Assembly (NCBI GenBank): GCA_026545225.1
Contig: CM048849.1
Location: 46,782,336 to 46,846,335, forward strand
Reading direction: 5' to 3'
DNA: 64,000 nt
DNA from: Cornus controversa
Lineage: Eukaryota > Streptophyta > Magnoliopsida > Cornales > Cornaceae
Shown: one piece after another, positions 1 to 10,717 of the stretch
How positions within the stretch are numbered: the stretch's first letter is position 1
Layout of the letters: each line of letters begins with the position of its first letter
The notes under the pieces: model-generated
What the model was told of the DNA's origin: nothing
The model's input: the letters and a program-made list of their open reading frames with translations, nothing else
Database searches by the model: none
Position numbers and translations under genes: made by a program

Positions 1-948
1 TTGTTAGAGATATTTTAATAAAAATTATTAATTATTCTTATTAATGTTTTATCATGGTTATTATTATTATTATAAAAAAATAGTTGTGTTTTGGAAGTCT
101 ATGTAAAGGGTCATGCTTAGAGAGTGAAAGGATACATGTGTATGTATTGAGTCACTTATTTCTCAAAATTCCGTCTTCATCTTATACATGTCTCTATTTA
201 ATGTGTTTATGGGCAATGAGACGTCCACATGATTATCTCGTCTTTCTTTAAACGTGCTTAGAGGAAATACTTCTTATAAGCTCTTGGGTTGTAACTTGAA
301 GCTGGTACTACTTCCAATACCCGCACGTTTTAGAAAATATCGACTTTAGAACAATGCATGACAGGCCTCTCAACCTCAAACTAGTTTTCTTACCTTTCTC
401 AAATAAATATTTATTTATGCACGAGTAAAATTAAGCGTTTCTTATCACCTTTTTTCGCAGCAGAAGTATTTACGAGTTCACTAGAGAAATATGTTGGTCT
501 AGCATAAATAATTACAGAATTAGATGCTCTTCCTAAAGAGGCCTTTTATTTGGTAGGTAAAAATAACGAAGCTGTCGCAAAGGTTAAGAACTTAAAAATG
601 GAGAGTAATTTGAAGAAATGACCTTAACTTATTGAAATTGTGCTAGTGTTCTTTTCATTGTCCTATTCATTGTAAATCTTGTTAATTGTAATTTTTAACT
701 TCATATTTATACTAAATGTCATGTATTTATTCATTTCTTTTATAATTATATGTTGATGTTATATTATTGTTATTTGTATTTTATATTTATGTTGTTGATG
801 TAAATTTAGTCACTAGATGTCATTTTAGTGAATGAGAAATTTTCTTTATATTATGTAATAAAGTTTATAAAATTTTCCAACAAAATTGACATTGTAGAAT
901 TAAATGGGAAGCTGAATGAGGGAGTGAATAAGATCGAGAAGATTGGGG

Positions 949-1002
<54 letters not shown>

Positions 1003-1834
1003 ATGACCTTCTCATGTGGGTCTCCTACATGAACTGCACTTGTATTCTTTAGCTAACATTGGCCATGGACACACACATATTAGGTCTTTTGAAATGATGA
1101 AGAAGAAATGAGGACGGATTTGTAGTTTTTTTTAGAGAGAAAATGTGTTTAGGTATTTTTGTTATTTTTTTACTACCTTATAAGGCCAGTAATGCCTTTT
1201 TATACAGGTAAAGGGCGGTTCAATCATTACATAAATATTTCTTGACTATTTTAGGAACTAGTTGACAGGATGGGATCGCTTAACAGATGCTCTAAATGGG
1301 AAGAGATCGGTTGAATAAGTGGGCAGGAACATAAGAATTTAAATTATAATTTATTTTTTATAAAATTAAGTGAGTAGATTATTCGGGATTTAATAGGTCT
1401 TTCATGTTCTAAACTTTTAAAAAATTGTATTTATTATACGTAAAAAAAAATTATAAAATTAAGTGTGTACATTAGTACCATTAGTTACTTCTTAGATCCG
1501 TCCTGATTAAGGCTATTATCATATTATGGAAAAGATTTGAAAAAAAATCTCTTCCTCAACTTGGGTATTTAAATAGAGATTAATAAGCGTTGCACAGAAT
1601 AATGTTGTATCATGTAAGTGGACAATGGTTGTTGAATTACGTGTTGAACCTTGGAGTTTGAAAAAATACCACTAAGCTACAATTTTCAGTGATGTTTCAT
1701 CTTTTAATTCAAAATATAAAATTTAAGACAATTAAATGATAATTGATAGAAGAAAGAGTGGGAAATATTTCCCTCAAACTGCTAAATTTAACATTACAAT
1801 AAACAAAGTCCTTGCCAACACACAAACCTAGTAC
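1..1834. other. AT-rich intergenic DNA with a TA/GA microsatellite
   Basis: I see no gene here. A compound microsatellite (TA then GA dinucleotides) occupies 949-1000. From about 1525 to 1690 the sequence resembles 19265-19390 and, more weakly, the start of the block at 7985, so this is the distal edge of the oldest copy (unit A) of the UGT-bearing segmental duplication. The rest is unassigned. Confidence 0.6.
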
Positions 1835-2362
1835 TAGGGGTGCACAAAAAATCCGTCAATCCGTCAATCAATCTAATCCGATCCGATTTGTGCAAATTAG
1901 ATCGAATTAGATGACTAACGGATTAGTTGAGGATTTAGAAAATAAAAATTCGTAGGCCATAAATCGGAGTACGGATCAGTTGAGGATTTATAAAATAAAA
2001 ATTCGTAGGCCACGAATCGGAGTACTCTGATTCGGGCAATCCATTAGAATTTATAATATTTATTATATATATATATATATATATAAAATTATAATATCTT
2101 ATAATTTTTAATAATAATATTATAATATTTTATATCTTTTAGGGTAAAAAATTATTATTGGACCCTAATTAAAAAATAATTATATTGAGTTATTTAGATT
2201 AAGTCCAATCCGTCAATCCGATCCGATCCAATCCGTTATTTCACAGATCAGATCGAATTGAGTCTTTTCTACGGATTATATCGGATTACATATTCACTAA
2301 TTCGTATACCGCATATCGAATTAGAATTATACTTAATTCGAATCGATACGTGGTCACCCCTA
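1835..2362. mobile_element. hAT-like non-autonomous (MITE-type) element
   Basis: The left end reads TAGGGGTGCACA and the right end, on the opposite strand, TAGGGGTGACCAC, so the termini are short imperfect inverted repeats of hAT type. The flanking 8 bp are cctagtac and tctagtaa, which share the core ctagta, consistent with an aged 8-bp target duplication. Both arms contain many repeats of a short AATCCGATC-like word in opposite orientations around an AT-rich centre, so the element can fold back on itself. It has no coding capacity. Close relatives lie at 22991-23499 and 25934-26672. Confidence 0.75.
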
Positions 2363-2682
2363 TCTAGTAACTATTCAATTCATTTCATTTTTTTATTTAG
2401 AGTAATACTATTTTGACTTATTTTTTAAGTCGAAAAATGTAACAATTTTTTTTTTATCCGTTAGATAAAGTGAACCAGCTCACTTTTGATCTCATCCATT
2501 TTACCGAACGGATAAAAAGTCTTTCAACTAAATAACATTACTCCTCATTTGATTATCCAAACCAACAGCGAATGTTCAATTAATGAACCACCTAAATTTT
2601 TTTAAGGCATTAAACATAAAAAGTACAGTACTATACTCATTTGTCTCCCACTAATTAAGAAGTGTGGCCAATTTGGATTTGA

Positions 2683-3205
2683 TCAAATGTTTGCCATTAT
2701 GATCTCCTCCTCCAATTGTCCCATGCGAATAAATGAAGAACCATTTTCCATGACAACCTTCTGCTCTCCTTCACCTCACCATCACCGTACATCAGAACCC
2801 TCACTCCCCCTCTCCACCTCCTCCGCCAAAACCAAATCACCACCGTCCATGTAACCTGGTGATCTCATCTCCACCGCCAATCCCAGCTCCCTCACCAGCT
2901 CTAATTCCATTCATCTTTTGCTATCCAAAAACCGGGCAACCGGTACACCGTACCCACAAGCTCTCCATAAACGAGTTCCATTCACAGTGATATACGAGCC
3001 CTCCGATTGCCTTTGCCACCTGTGGGACCCACCGGCAAAATACACCAAGCCCAATCTCCTTCCAAGAACCCATCCGGCAACACCTCCTCCGGATCCGTGT
3101 ACTCACGTGACTCAAAAGTTTCCGGTCGGCACAGTGACAACAGAAACCGTTGCCTGGCTTGCTCTAGACCGGTTGCTATCTCTCTCGCTTGTGGCTGATG
3201 CCTGG
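2683..3205 (-). pseudogene. UGT71-like glycosyltransferase pseudogene (3' fragment)
   Basis: Read on the minus strand, this aligns with roughly the last 190 codons of the two intact UGTs in this window and keeps the same C-terminal MANI-stop ending at 2683. The PSPG donor-binding box is still visible ([12 protein letters not shown], then [12 protein letters not shown]) but damaged: residues are missing after WVPQV, the conserved HCGWNS reads HCEWNS, and the box runs out of frame. The 5' two thirds, with the catalytic His and Asp, are absent, and homology fades near 3205 through a further deletion. The 3' flank from about 2555 also matches that of the other copies, so this is a decayed tandem duplicate and not a retrocopy. 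It should have no enzyme activity. Confidence 0.85.
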
Positions 3206-4533
3206 CAAACAGGTTGGGTGTACCAGAAATTTATACGAGGGGACGGCCCTAACAACAAGAATGATAAAAAAATTTAAACCTTACTAACAAAAGTACATAA
3301 CTTTTATTGATAATTTTATTGAGTAGATTTACAATTGGGTATCGTGTATATGCCAAAAAAAAATTGTTCTCATGTATTATGCACAATGAATAAAAAAAAA
3401 TGAAATAATGTGTTAAAAATATAGAATAAATTCTTTTTCTTTTTCTATTAACGCTATGATAATAGTGTTTGCAAGTGGTCCATTAAGATAGATATAGATT
3501 ATACAATACTATTTTGTGGTACAATTTTTGAGCTGCAAATTGTAGAGCTTCACGGGGAGGGGGGGATTCATCATAATTGATGATATTTTATAAAAATATA
3601 CCTATATAATATATATATAAAAAAATTCAGTGGGAGCATCCGCCGTAGTTGTCGGTCCATGTCTGAGTTGAGTTGAATTTAGACTGACTCAAATATGAAT
3701 CGGGTCAAATGGAATTGGATTGACTTGTAATGACCCATTTTCTTTCTTTTCAAATAGAGTTTGATTGACTTGTACACCAATTTTTTACTAATTTTTTTTT
3801 TAGTGTAATTCCATCTTTATTTACTAAAAAAAATCTATTTCAAGTATTGTCCAAATAGGATGAATACGAGGAAGAGGTTGACAAAACCTCGTCCGCGTAT
3901 ACTCCATAGGCTTTCTTTAAGAATTCTTTAAATTTTGTACTATTTTATAAAGTTTCACTTTCAAATAATGTGAAATCCAAGTTAACATGGACTAACCCGT
4001 TTACAAGACCCTACCTATTGGAGTAATTATTGGTTACTTTGGGAATTTCATATTTATAGGAATCTCACCAATAATAAATCTTTATTTCAAACTATTTTAA
4101 AAGATAATATTAATTAGTAAGTTACTAGAAGTGAAATTCCCCCATATACAGAACCCATGTGGTGTTTAATAATTTTTTGACCCGTTAAACCCTTAAATTA
4201 GTACTTTTACTCAAATAAACCTTTAACTTATCCATTTACAAATATCTAATAATTCTCAAATCACAATACAATATAAGTTTCAACCTTCAAATTCCATTAA
4301 TCCAAGTTTGCGCATGTCATCCCCTTTATAACACTCGATCGACTAAACCTTTAAAAAATAATTCTCCTTGCAAAAAACATTAGACTCCCAAATCACGCCC
4401 AAATATGTGTGCTACTGATGTGCATTTGTAGAGGCGCACATAAAATTTCAAAGCTAATCAGTGAAAAGTGCCCGATCTAGTGATGTACTATTGTTTTTTA
4501 TAACAAACATATGCAAAGAGAAATATACACAGA

Positions 4534-4576
<43 letters not shown>

Positions 4577-4873
4577 GAGAGAAATATACACAAAGCTTAT
4601 ATATATATAGAGTGAGAAATATACACAGAGTTGATATGTATATATAGAGAGAGAAGGACATATGTGGCTAGTTGTGTGCTCGTGTGAGCTTCGAAGCATC
4701 AAATAAGGTATAACAATGGTGTTGAGCTTCATCGAAGAGAGAGAGATGGATAGATAGGAAAGAGAGAGGGATTGATCGAATCTTGGACTGATCTGTTTTC
4801 ATTTTGTACCTGGCAATTAACTCAACAGTGGGAGTGTGATTCAAACCCCCAACATTTCCTACTGAACAGACAG
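3206..4873. other. Intergenic, AT-rich, with microsatellites
   Basis: No gene is recognised. There are a perfect TA run at 4538-4572 and further interrupted TA/GA tracts to about 4760. Short open frames over these tracts are low-complexity and are not credible proteins. Confidence 0.6.
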
Positions 4874-5107
4874 TGTTAGAAATAAAGAAAGAGAATTGTA
4901 TAGATTGAATTAATTATATTGAATTGATATCGATAGAATAATACATAAATGGCTATTTATAGGCACATAATTTTGAACACTAATTAAATTTAGGAGACAA
5001 AAAATCATACTCCTAAATGGTTTACGAGAATGTGCAAGAAACTTATGTAGTTTAGGAAAAGATATATAATTTAATAGCAAATATAATAGGAAATATATAA
5101 TCTAAAA
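4874..5107 (-). repeat. TRIM 3' LTR
   Basis: Starts TGTTAGAAATAAAG and matches 5730-5985 along most of its length, including the shared segment reading ctatttataggcacataat. Its inner end is eroded (ctaaaa where ctaaca is expected). The adjoining G-rich stretch, read on the minus strand, would be the polypurine tract. Confidence 0.7.
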
Positions 5108-5729
5108 GTCCCCGCAAACTCAATGTGAGTTATATGAAGTCAACTTGAGTTTGGAGACAAAATCTTGAATGCGGCTTGCGAAAGTAATCTGGTGATGTTA
5201 CCAACTATGGTTGCGAACACTTACAAAGAAACTGCAAAAAAACGGCTCGGTAGACAAATGCAGCTCATTGGAGCAATAGGAAGACTGAAAACGGCTCGTT
5301 GGAGCTAAAATTGATTTGAAAATCAGAAAAGGAGTACGTTGAGTGACTTTGACACACAGATGCTATGACTTGTGAAAGCAATCTGGTGATGTTAATAACA
5401 GTGACTTTGAACACATACAAAGAAGCTGCAAAAGAGTGAATTCGTTAGAGCAACGGTAAGACCGAAAGCTACTTGTTGAAGTGAAAATTGATTTGAAAAT
5501 TAGAAAAAAGCTTGTTGAAATCAGCAACTTTGACGCATAGATGCTAGTCGGAGCCAATGAATGGAACTTGAGTTGATTTTTCTTCTTTTATTATATATAT
5601 ATATATATATATATATAAGACAAGTTATTTTCTACGATTGATCACTGGGAATGAAGCGGATGGTGTCATCTTCGATGGTGAGGGCGATCGACAATGAAGA
5701 CTACCAGGAATTGATAAACTCTGATACCA

Positions 5730-5908
5730 TGCTAGAAATAAAAAAGAATAGTTGTATTTGATTGATTTTATATATTATATTGATATTAATATCTGAACAA
5801 TATATAGAGTTCTATTTATAGGCACATAATCTTGAAGGCTAAGTAAACTTATGAGACAATAAATCATAATCCTAGATGGTTTAAGAGAATGTGTAAGAAA
5901 ACTATGTG

Positions 5909-5947
<39 letters not shown>

Positions 5948-5985
5948 CTAACAGCAAATATAATAGAAATATATAATTTATAACA
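5730..5985 (-). repeat. TRIM 5' LTR
   Basis: Pairs with 4874-5107 and lies directly beside the primer-binding-site complement at 5717-5729. It is lengthened by a TA microsatellite of about 34 bp. Confidence 0.7.
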
Positions 5986-6525
5986 GAGAGAAAAGCTGAT
6001 CGGTTAGTTCTTTGAAGAGAGAGAGAGAGTTGGACAACGCACGGGTAATAACACTTTCTTTGCCCTTTTTTATTTATAAATATACTGGTGAAATATGAGT
6101 TGAATATGTTCAACCCAATTAATCTGTTAATTAATGGATTTATTTTTATTCAACCTGTTTTTGACTCAAACATAAAATAGTCACCCAAATCTATTTATTA
6201 TTGGACGGGTTGGTGGGTCTTCTAGGAGACTCCATCCAAGCCATCAAAATTCCATTCCAAATATGGAGATTGGAATAGGAGTGAGAGAAAAAAACTCGCA
6301 TGATTGTGAAGCGGAAATGAGAATAGGTACCACCTCCTCACCACACCTCGCCCCACCCCGTTTATATTTTATATTTATCATATTACCCTTATATATTATA
6401 CACATACAAAATTAGCCTTATATAATTATATATGTAACCTTTCTTTGTTCAAATATTATTGGTGGTGAGCATGTAAATTACCAAAAACCTTATCACATAC
6501 AAGTGTAAAGACTAAAAAAGAGTAC

Positions 6526-7810
6526 TGTTGACCCAAAGGTTTTAACCTAAGGGCAATCCAGTAATTTTGATGATAACAAATCATTAATGATGTTAAACAC
6601 TAACATCTAAATTGAGTAATTGCTTAGGATAATTGTCACAAACAAAGAAAGCATTCACATTGTGGAATGATCATGAAAGGAGACAATGACATGAGAGAAG
6701 CATTCCTTGAAGAAGAAAGAAGTACCTCAAAGCTTCAAGACATTTCCAAGCATGAAGAAATGGGATAGTTATAGCTTGGTGAGAGATAGGACTTAATTTG
6801 TCAAAGTTATTTTTAAATAACTTGTTTGAAGCTCACTTGCATTACATGACCATGATGCATTCTTATATATATCAGCTTTGGTCATTTGATCATTAAAGCC
6901 TTAGGGATAATTTTTTAAAGATTAAAAGTCTTTCCTACACTTTGTTGAAAATCTTTTTAAGACTTGTTAAATTTCAGCTTACTAAAAGTTAACTTTCAGC
7001 TTACTGAAAGTGCAGTTTTAGCTTGTTGAAAATACACTTTCAGACGATTAAAAGTGATTTTTCAGGCGTCTGAAAATGCACTTTCAGGCGACTGAAAGTG
7101 ACAGAACACTTTGATGATTGTGGAGCACCTTTTTCAGCTGACTGAAATCTTACTTTCAGCAGACTGAAAGTAGTTGAATTTGAATATAACGGCTAGTTTA
7201 GTGCATTTAATGCTCACAAATACCTTCCAACATCTATATTTTTCAAAGGCTCTATATATATATTGATATGCTCTGCATTTATGGAGATACACCAACACTG
7301 TTGAGCATTTATTGAGCAACATTCATTGCAATCTACCATCATTCAATACACTTGAGCTTCAAACTTGTGATTCAACTTTAACTATAGTATTGAGAGCTTG
7401 AAATTGTGTTTTCCTCTTTGAGAGATATTCTTTGTATCACAAATTCTATTCTCCATCAGTTGTAAAGGGTTGTTGAACCTTTGAAGACTAAGTGAAGAAG
7501 TTCACTTAGCAAGAAGGAGCTTGTATTCTTCATTGTAAATGTTTGCTCTCCACCGACAAGGAAGAGCCATAGTGGATTGGAGAAAATCTCAAGAGAGATC
7601 TTAAGTCGTGGAGTAGGAGTTTCCGAACCACGTTACATCCTTGTGTTGATTGTGTTTGAATCTCTCTATCCCTTACCCTTTTATATTGTGTTTGTTTAAT
7701 TCTTTCATTATCTCATTTTTCATTGCATATCTTTTTAATTCTGGGATTTGATTTTATTATTTGTCAAAGACCTTATTCACCCCCCTTCTAGGGCCATTAC
7801 TTGAGTAACA
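6526..7810 (+). mobile_element. Solo LTR, 1285 bp, with perfect 5-bp target duplication
   Basis: Begins TGTTGACCCAAAGG and ends TTGAGTAACA, and is flanked by the identical pentamer agtac (6521-6525 and 7811-7815). The TG...CA termini, the 5-bp duplication and the 3' motif TTATTCACCCCCCTTCTAGG, typical of large Ty1/copia LTRs, support a solo LTR left by recombination between the two LTRs of a full element. No internal retrotransposon sequence remains. A cluster of short palindromes at 6975-7172 is described separately. Confidence 0.85.
6975..7172. repeat. Array of CTTTCAG/CTGAAAG palindromes within the solo LTR
   Basis: About eight variants of the word CTTTCAG and its complement CTGAAAG alternate here. 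The clearest pair, TACTTTCAG-CAGA-CTGAAAGTA, would form a 9-bp stem with a 4-nt loop. Several others keep the same spacing with one or two mismatches. Confidence 0.75.
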
Positions 7811-8398
7811 AGTACAATTACAAAAGTACCCCATCCCTGCTCCGCCTCATTTAATAAACGATTTGGGATGAAAATAGGAAAAGCTTTGCTAATTGGTAGG
7901 TGAAGATTGGGTAAAAAAAAAAAAGAGAAATTCAGCACCAGTCAATTGCCACAATTTTCAATTTCCACTTTTCCCTATCTATGTATCATGAAAATGTATA
8001 ATAGTTGATTTGACTTGAAGATTATTCTTTCACCTTGTGAGAGGTGTAGACTAACTTTTTAAAGCGTTTATGTAATTTATATACTTCTTAAGCAATGGAT
8101 TGATTTGTTTTGCAATTAACCATATCTAAAAGAGCAAGTGTTTTTTTTTTTTTTCCTTTCTAACATTTTCTGACATTAGGTTCTCATATTACAAGTAAGA
8201 AAAATGATATGCAATGTAACACTCTGGATTAATCTAATTATTTTATATGAGTGAGGATAATCATTGTAATATTAGCCATCATGTATTTTTTATTTATATA
8301 AATGCAGTTAAATGTGTTTAACTTTCGGACATTGTATTTTGAGTACTGTACAAGTAAAGGAAGTTCTCTTAATTAACATATAGAGTACCTATTGATGA

Positions 8399-9000
8399 CA
8401 CAGTAACTGGCACTTTCCAGCTACACCACCTGATTGGTATAGCTACGGAGAGAAATTTATGCATCTTTCAATTGCCACAATTTTCAATTTCCATTTATCC
8501 CAGACATGGGTAGAATTACTTGAAAATTTAGATGTTTGAAATTCTTCTTTTATCAATACATGAACAAGTGTTAATATATTGTTGTCGGAAGTCAAGACTA
8601 AGATTTTTTTTCTTCTTTTCTAATGGTTTTCTGGATCCTCATAAATGTTAACTTGAATTAAAGGTTCACTGCTGCGTTCAACTATTTTCTTGTATATTTG
8701 TGCATCATACAAAGGTACTTTTGTGGGGATTTTTCTAAGGTACCCTTTTACCAAAAAAAAAAAATTAATCTTTTCTTTTTCAAAAACAAAATTAATTATT
8801 ATTTTATTCACCTTTCATTTAGTTTTAGCAAAAGGTTACTGGAGCTCCATGAATTTCTAGCTAACATTAGAAACGCCATTTATCTCTGTATACTTACTTT
8901 TGATTTTACCATTAAAACAGAACTTAATTTCTGCAATTTATGCATCTCAGGTAACAATCATAGCTAAACCAGACCACTGCAAAATGAGAATGACACAAGA
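8399..9000. other. Conserved duplicated segment, possible gene remnant
   Basis: Well conserved with 19575-20185. On the minus strand, 8620-8745 reads as an exon-like frame with the peptide KIPTKVPLYDAQIYKKIVER followed by about 15 residues to a stop. The copy at 19820-19940 keeps the same frame for most of its length and then shifts by a 1-nt loss. I do not recognise the protein. It could be a relic exon of a gene caught in the duplication, or chance. I see no convincing neighbouring exons. Confidence 0.3.
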
Positions 9001-10717
9001 GAGCCCATATAAAGTTACTAAACCAACGCATATATATAAACCCTCTTTGTCTACTTATTGTCACACAACAGAGGGCAAGTTTTCATTTAACTCAATTTAT
9101 CAATGAATCTTTATTTGTTTATTTTTTGATAAATATATTCATCACTGATGCAGCGTGATTTGGAGATAAGTCAATGAGTGTTACTTTTCAATGTGATGCA
9201 AAAAGGAGAAAAAAATTTACAAATTTTATGTCATACAGTCACAGTCCCAGTCACAGTCCCAGTCCCAGTAGCATTACTCTTGTAGAAAAATTATTACGTG
9301 TGTGGTTTAAGTCACAAAAAGCATAGTGAGTGTCTGGGAAAAAAAAATGACAAATTCTATTTCATACAAAGAGAATAATAGAACCAAAACCTAAAAATAA
9401 CACTCATTTAAAAAAAAATTATGTGAGTTAGTGTTGGGTGGTCCGTGACCACCACCTCATTTTTAGATAGTAGGATAATTATGGGGCTCACTAATTAAGT
9501 CGTCCCAACCAATAAAAAAATGTCACCCATAAGATAGAGTTAGTTTTTCTCAAAAATCTATACACATCATCGTTTACATAACTATTATCTAACGGCACGT
9601 AAAGGATGATCCACAAAACTCCTCGTTGCCGTTGATTGTGAGGTACAAAGAGGACTGAAAAATCAGTAATGACTGAGTATGGGTATTCGATGAACCTGGA
9701 CCATCACAGGCGAGGTCATCTCTAAGAGCTTTGTCAGGTTGTTCACTGTCTCGGAGTCAATGGACAACCAAGGCATCATGTCGTCATCTTCATTGCTCTC
9801 GCTATCGTCAACAGATGTCGTCGAAGTTCATCCTCATTTTCCTTCAAAATCTCCGGTTTCATCACATCATGACCTCTTTCTGTTTTCTTCCGTCTTAAGC
9901 GAAGTAGCAGAGGAAGTTTATTTCATTACAGAATAGTGTGTATTAGCCTATTAAAGAGAGAGTTGCAAGAGAGTGGGGGATATGCAATCTCGGATTTGCA
10001 TGGTAGAGAGAGAACTGGGAGTGAGAGTGATTTGAGAGAGAGAGGGATTTGAAACTTCGCTTCATAGAGAGAAATCGAAAAGAGAGAAGTTGGGGAGATT
10101 GGGGGAGAGAAGGAAGCGTCCTATTTGGAACCTCAGGATTTCATTAAAATTGGGTGCTCGCTTGGTGGAGCTGACTTCCAAATTTCAAAGCCCTTGAAAA
10201 AAATAAGTTTAAGTTTTTGGTAAAAAAAATAAAGTAGAAGTCCTAAAAAAATTCATTGAAAGTAAGCCGAAAAAATTTGCTTTTGAAAAAAAATCAGAAT
10301 TATTTTAAATAACAAATTTTATTGACAATTTTGTCATCTTTTATTTCGTAAAACTTGCCTATTGAGAGAAATTATTAATAATAAATTTGTCAAGTTAAAA
10401 ATTGTGTTAATTGTGAAAAGAATTTCAAAAAATGTATCTACCAAACAACATTTTTCTTTTAAATTTCTTTTATTGAAGGCATTTTCAAAGGCCTTTTAAA
10501 TGGAAGGAATTTTAGAATCAAGAAACTTCTCAAAGCAGCGCCCACCGTCGAATTTTAAAAAGAAATGGGATTTCAAGAGATTCCAAATAAAATATTGTAA
10601 GGTTGAGAAACTCGAAAAAAAATGAGAGAATTTGAGGGCATTTGGTAACTAACCACTTAACTTAGCAAATTATCTTTCTACAAATCACTTTCACCCTCTC
10701 ATTTTATACACCTTTCA
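9001..10717. other. Non-coding flank of unit B
   Basis: No gene is recognised. 9640-9940 is conserved at 20920-21220 and contains a small open frame in both copies (9739-9936 and 21031-21231), but the two peptides differ by many radical changes and resemble nothing I know. The rest is AT-rich with GA-rich stretches around 10020-10110. Confidence 0.5.

Larger units (their letters stand above)
4874..5985 (-). mobile_element. TRIM/LARD-type miniature LTR retroelement
   Basis: Two related direct repeats (4874-5107 and 5730-5985) flank about 620 bp without coding capacity. The right repeat begins TGCTAGAAATAA and ends TTATAACA. Directly inside it, at 5717-5729, lies the complement of the plant initiator-Met primer-binding site (TGGTATCAGAG when read on the minus strand), which sets the orientation. 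The internal region holds an imperfect tandem duplication (about 5160-5340 and 5365-5560). The flanking 5 bp are gacag and gagag, a possible 4/5 target duplication. TA microsatellites have grown inside the right LTR (5911-5944) and in the internal region (5592-5617). It must depend on another element for mobility. Confidence 0.75.
6240..7890. mobile_element. Remnant of a fold-back element, split by a solo LTR
   Basis: Segment 6340-6510 is closely related to 28005-28160, inside the hAT-like element at 27858-28992 (shared gtttatattttatattta, then about 120 bp more). After the solo LTR, 7820-7890 resembles the other arm of that element (CCCC-rich Cgccccgcc-type motifs). I therefore read 6240-7890 as a second copy of that element, interrupted by the LTR. 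I could not place its ends or a target duplication. Confidence 0.45.

Noticed and set aside
4454..4732. 92-codon frame rich in Ile and Tyr
   Set aside because: It is translated from TA and TATAC microsatellite sequence. The frame at 5775-6113 is rejected for the same reason.
9739..9936. 65-codon plus-strand frame repeated at 21031-21231 as a conserved small gene
   Set aside because: The two copies differ by many non-conservative changes and length differences. The similarity is explained by the segmental duplication, and no known protein is matched.
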